NCBI RefSeq assembly: GCF_051020985.1
Contig: NC_135003.1
Location: forward strand, 12,393,501 to 12,457,500
Direction of reading: 5' to 3'
DNA from: Nomia melanderi
Lineage: Eukaryota > Arthropoda > Insecta > Hymenoptera > Halictidae
DNA length: 64,000 nucleotides
A program made the translations under genes and the position numbers. The notes under the pieces are model-generated. The model did no database searches, was not told the origin of the DNA, and saw only the letters and a list, made by a program, of their open reading frames with translations. Of the stretch, positions 60,401 through 64,000 are shown one piece after another (position 1 is the first letter of the stretch; every line of letters begins with the position of its first letter).

Positions 60401-61207
60401 ACCTTAAGATACGAAATGATAGTTTGTATTCCAGAAGTGTTTAGTAATAAGCGGAGCTAAAGTTGTTGTAATGTGCTCTGTTTCCAATGTAGTAGTTTGT
60501 TAATTGTCCGCAACACTTCTTGTTTCGTATTGTTTATAATAGGCTAGCATCACAAGCTTAATAAATGTATGGATAAACAGACAAACTGCTGAGAGGGCGA
60601 ACATCCACGAAGTTCGGACATCGTTCCACAAGTAGAACTAGTGAGCAATGGCCAGACATAGCTTCGACCCTATTCAAACTACATATTTAACTTTCTTTAA
60701 AAACGCTGCTTTCCAAATGACTTCACAAGATACCTATAGAAATACATTTCCTCCAACGTTGAAGCTTACTAACCCCTAAATACGAGCATTACCAGCTACA
60801 ACAAACAGCTTTTCACATCACGCGATCCACAAATTCGCTAAAAACTCTCCGGTATCAACTCTAAGAGAACCAATTCCAATAGAAGCTTATAAAACCTACA
60901 TTCTCAGGCCCACGAGAAACCAAAGCTCCCGAGTCTAACAGAAAATTCATCAGTTTCAATACCCCCCGCCAAGAAAATCGCAGCGCCGACCCCAAGATCC
61001 GAAATCCAAGGAGCTATCGTCCAAGAAGCCGGCACGATCTCGGGTTTCCGTTTCGACACACGTCGTTACGAGTGGTTCCCTAACCGCGCAGACAATCCCC
61101 CGCCGGCGCAAGCTTCTTCCTCTGTTCCGATGCTTATCAGTTGCGACAGATATAATTTCGCTTCCACGCGATGCCCGTGGCGCGCGGCGTTTCCTCACCT
61201 TAGACAT
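57310..61207 (-). CDS. resilin: Pro-resilin (elastic cuticle protein)
   Basis: Coding exons on the - strand are 61207-61199, 59894-58962, 58298-57935 and 57449-57310. They sum to 1,446 nt (481 residues plus TAA), with consistent phases and GT-AG introns of 1,304, 663 and 485 nt. Order: signal peptide (about 1-18, cleaved before EPPVNSYLPP, a segment matching Drosophila resilin); glycine-rich repeats with eight YG[AVPL]P motifs; YPSGG repeats; an RR-2 chitin-binding domain (315-378, EPAKYEF to QIRYEG, including NVLLPDGRKQI); more YPSGG repeats; and a C-terminal YQY. Resilin is a secreted rubber-like protein of wing hinges and tendons. Its elastic repeats are cross-linked through the tyrosines, and the RR domain binds chitin. 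The match is very strong from exon 2 on. Exon 1 is inferred from splice and signal-peptide logic. Intron 1 contains a transposon-like repeat. Confidence 0.92.
57935..58298 (-). other. resilin: Pro-resilin coding exon 3 (RR-2 chitin-binding domain)
   Basis: The acceptor GATCTAG precedes GAG CCG GCA AAG. Residues 315-378 form the Rebers-Riddiford RR-2 domain, followed by two YPSGG repeats. The exon ends in phase 1 at a GTAAAA donor. Confidence 0.93.
58962..59894 (-). other. resilin: Pro-resilin coding exon 2 (elastic repeats)
   Basis: The acceptor CTTACAG precedes ATC GTG TTA. The exon encodes residues 4-314: most of the signal peptide, EPPVNSYLPP, eight Tyr-Gly-x-Pro repeats in Gly/Asn-rich linkers, then five YPSGG repeats and GDEDNN. 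The donor is GTGAGT. It is strongly GC-rich owing to Gly and Pro codons, so both antisense and alternative frames stay open. Confidence 0.93.
59895..61198 (-). other. Pro-resilin intron 1
   Basis: This is a 1,304-bp intron between the signal-peptide start and the repeat exon. It holds a TTAA-5 repeat near its 3' end (59973-60202); no other coding potential is visible. First introns of cuticle genes often carry enhancers, but no specific site is claimed. Confidence 0.55.
59973..60202. mobile_element. TTAA-5 MITE inside pro-resilin intron 1
   Basis: The ends are TTAACCCCTTGCTTTGCGAT and ATCGTAGGGCAAGGGGTTGG, imperfect inverted repeats bounded by TTAA and TTGG. The internal segment CTTCTGTTATCAATTACTATACCTTA matches the copies at 8981 and 47740 in reduced form (TGTTATCAATGATTATACC). 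Confidence 0.7.
61199..61207 (-). other. resilin: Pro-resilin coding exon 1 (candidate, 9 nt coding)
   Basis: ATG TCT AAG followed by GTGAGG fits the phase-0 acceptor of exon 2 and produces the signal peptide MSKIVLAVFIVALSLVRS. No ATG occurs between here and the candidate TATA box about 255 bp upstream. A different small first exon elsewhere in intron 1 cannot be excluded. Confidence 0.6.
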
Positions 61208-61461
61208 GTCGGCGAACCGGCGTCCCTGTGTCCCCGTCGAACAATGAAACCTCGACCGTTCCCGCGGTTGTCTCGTTCCCCCTCGGCTCTTATCCTTGAG
61301 AAGGTGAGGTGTCCCGGGTAGATCACGCGAGCTTGGCCGTTCGGCGATCGGCTGTTGGACTGCGCTCCTGCGGGTTTAGGTAGCTACCTTGACTGCTCGC
61401 GGACACCTTCTACCACCGTGGCACGGTGTCGAGGGAATGACAAACTTTGCTTCTAATCCGC

Positions 61462-61469
61462 TTTATATA
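61462..61469 (-). promoter_or_regulatory. Candidate TATA box for pro-resilin
   Basis: TATATAAA on the - strand lies about 255 bp upstream of the proposed ATG. A TSS about 30 bp downstream, near 61430-61437 where GTCATTC resembles an initiator, would give a 5' UTR of about 230 nt without upstream ATGs. Confidence 0.45.
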
Positions 61470-64000
61470 TCCCCGGGATTCATCCGTGTTTCTAGATCAC
61501 GGTTTGGTGCAACGCGCGCGGCTCAGGATTTACCGGCCGAGGCAACGTGTAACTGTGTCACGGTGGTGTTGAATCGGCCGGTGACGGTGGTAATGGTGAA
61601 GAAGAGTGGGACCGCCAGGCAACCAGCCACCTAGCGTACGGGTTCGTTCCATATTTCACGGGTTACGAATCCTATATTGTAACGCAATGCGGCGCATCAT
61701 TAACTTCGAGAGCGTCGTAGCCGATTCCCTCTCTTTCTTTCTTTCTACCTCGACGCCTGCGCCTCTCGCCCTCCCTCCTGTTGTCTTCTGTCTTTATCGG
61801 CCGGCGATCTCGAGCGGACCGAACAAGGATACAGGACGCCGGCAAGGATTACGGACCTTCTAAGGATGGCGAACCTTCGACCACTCGTTTTCGTTAACCG
61901 TCTTGATTAATACCGGCTCGCGTTTTCTTCTCGCATTCGGACTTTCACGAAATTGTTCGACGCATCCCCCGGCTCTTCCTCCTCGGCGTGTACGCCGGCG
62001 AATAGAGACATTGGGCAACAGCTCGCGGCCGGCCTGCTAATTACGGGATAACCGCGTGATTAGAGGACGGAATGTTATCCGACGCGGACGCAGTCGGATG
62101 ATGATTGATCGGGCGCGGTGATGGATAGGACGCTGGGGGGTGGATTCGGATCGCCCGCGATCGAGGCGTCGATCAGTCCGGTCGTTTCTGGACTGAAACA
62201 AATTTGAATATTCGCGTAAGAAATTGAAGGTTACCGATGCGTTGCTGAGGAATACTTGCTGTGTCAAATGATTTTCATTTCGGAAAGAAAAATTTTTTGC
62301 AATTCTGCTTTTCTGTTTATATAACCTTGGAATCGAAACGCGAAATATTCGGTTCGAATTTTGAACCGTACTTGGTTTGGATCGGTGATCGAACCTTGGG
62401 TTTTTGGGATTAATTCGGTGTCGTGATAATTGGTTGTTTATTATTAACGTAATTAACTTTATTTTTCTATTAGGAATGAAAGTTGTTCTTTTAGTCGTGA
62501 GAATGATTGAGTTGTCTTGAGAATGTAATATCTTATATTAAATATTAATATGAATGTTGCAATTCTCACGTTTCTTAATTATAATCCTTTAACTAAACGT
62601 GCAATTGTATTCTGGATTACGATAAGATAAATATTGTATTCGAGTATAATCGGCGAGGAAAATCCGAATCCGAACATTCAGTTACACAAGCCCAAATCCG
62701 GACACTTGAGTGCTCTGATCCGGATTTCGAAACCAAGTTCGAGTTACAATGAGCGTTTCAAGTACACCTGTGACGTTCGAGATGTCCGGATAACAAGAGG
62801 TTTTATATGTACTCACATAGTGTGAGGGATTCTCTTTTTACGCAGCGTATAGAATGATAATTTTTAATAGAAGTTTCTGAGAGTGACAAAAAGGAATTGT
62901 TCTTTAGCCTCTGAGGGAAAATGAATTTCATTACGTTGCAGTGGCCCCTAAATCGTTTTTCAAGATACAGATTCGTAGTCAACTGACACAATTCTCTTTT
63001 GTAATTATATATGTAAGTTTAAAGAGTTAAAAGAGCAATACAAATATATTATTTATTGGAGAAAATCATCGGTAAAAGGATCATCAGTAATTGCATTTTA
63101 TTGTCTCCTTTTTATCTCCTTTTTATTTGCTTATTCATTTTCCTAGTATTTTATACATTTATTATTTTATTTACTTATTCGGTTACCTATTATTTTATTT
63201 ATTTATCCATTTTCCTATTATTTTATTCGCTCATCATCGTCTTTATCGAACAGAACAGTTACAGACCAAAGAAACAGTTTCGTTCGCAAAGAAAGTATTT
63301 TAAGTGCATCAATCGAATCGAACAGGACAACGAACATTGAGGAATGAACGGCGGCAATGAAGGTGTCAACTGAACATTTTCTAAACGGAAAACGTCTCTT
63401 TGGCAATGCTTATTTATTTAATATCAAATTGTTCGCGTGTCGGTGTTTTAATTGGTTGTGAAACAAAATGACTGGTATATTTAGCGAGCGTTAAACGCCG
63501 CTTACTCAAAATACATCGCTCACTTCGATCATCTATTTAATTTCGCAACCGATAAGTAGCCTTCGACATGAATGTCATGGATTTGATACAGTCCAATTTC
63601 CATGTGGCGTAATATGCTTATGCTTTCAACTTGATGATCCCGTGGCATACATAACGCTAAGATCAGTGGCGAGGTATTATCACTTTACAATACCAATTTC
63701 TTTCGATTTGCCTGACAGCACATCTAAACGTGATTGCCTTCCGTCGGTCGTAAACGAGTCACGCGAAAACCGAATCGTTCCCGACAAATGGAATTAATTT
63801 CGTAAAAAGAAATAATCGTGTCCGATACACCGGGTAAAGGGTAATGAAACGTTTAACAAACAGCTGGATGACACAACGAATTTTCCTGAAAGAGTGTCAC
63901 GCGCCTCTTAAACATACCGCGGATTGTCAGTTTCGAACAATCCGAGAATTAATGGTAATTTCAATCGTGCCAAATGATGTTCGAATAAAATTCAAGCCTT
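61470..64000. other. Region upstream of pro-resilin, no gene recognised
   Basis: CpG-rich to about 62170, then AT-rich. It may hold pro-resilin control elements. Frames at 61389-61863 lie in CpG-rich DNA without domains. Confidence 0.4.
63098..63242. repeat. T-rich degenerate TTTATT repeat
   Basis: CTCCTTTTTATTTGC, TTATTCATTTTCCTA and TATTTTATTTA words recur. The hydrophobic 94-codon frame over it (63056-63340) is a by-product of this composition. Confidence 0.65.

Noticed and set aside
63056..63340. Hydrophobic 94-codon frame resembling a membrane protein
   Set aside because: It lies on a T-rich TTTATT repeat that encodes Phe, Leu, Ile and Tyr in every frame.

Overview
The window is animal nuclear DNA, most likely from a hymenopteran insect such as a bee or ant. 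The evidence is small GT-AG introns, no prokaryotic-style gene packing, long CpG-rich non-coding stretches, many short TTAA-bounded repeats, and a cuticle-protein gene that matches insect pro-resilin nearly residue for residue in its diagnostic segments. The species assignment is an inference.

Only two genes can be read with confidence. They lie convergently in the last 10 kb. On the + strand at 55281-56269 is a four-exon gene for a 233-residue arginine/serine-rich splicing-type protein with an RSRC1/SRrp53-like C-terminus. On the - strand at 61207-57310 is pro-resilin, the rubber-like protein of flexible cuticle. It has a short first coding exon, a long glycine-rich repeat exon, an exon carrying an RR-2 Rebers-Riddiford chitin-binding domain, and a last repeat exon. 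Assembled, it is 481 residues. The two stop codons are 1,040 bp apart and share one intergenic space holding both poly(A) regions. The two genes have no obvious shared function; the first is nuclear and housekeeping-like, the second encodes a secreted structural protein.

Positions 1 to about 54,500 hold no gene I can recognise. It could be intergenic DNA or the large introns of a gene whose exons lie outside the window or are too short to identify. The open frames there are mostly short, overlap on both strands, and lack domain-like content. What fills this part is repeats: at least seven families of short (about 200-240 bp) elements with terminal inverted repeats, almost all bounded by TTAA. 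I call them TTAA-1 to TTAA-7. The bounding tetranucleotide, together with CCC at the ends of families 1 and 5, suggests non-autonomous piggyBac-type elements. Some are nested, some abut sharing one TTAA, and one lies in pro-resilin intron 1.

Other structure: a seven-copy 33-bp minisatellite (16921-17145), two unrelated three-copy tandem arrays with periods of about 165-180 bp (36360-36870 and 40462-40955), a 149-bp and a 221-bp duplication, several strong palindromes, and a 78-nt pre-miRNA-like hairpin (54552-54629) followed by a 74-bp duplication carrying CTCF-like motifs just upstream of the RS-protein gene.
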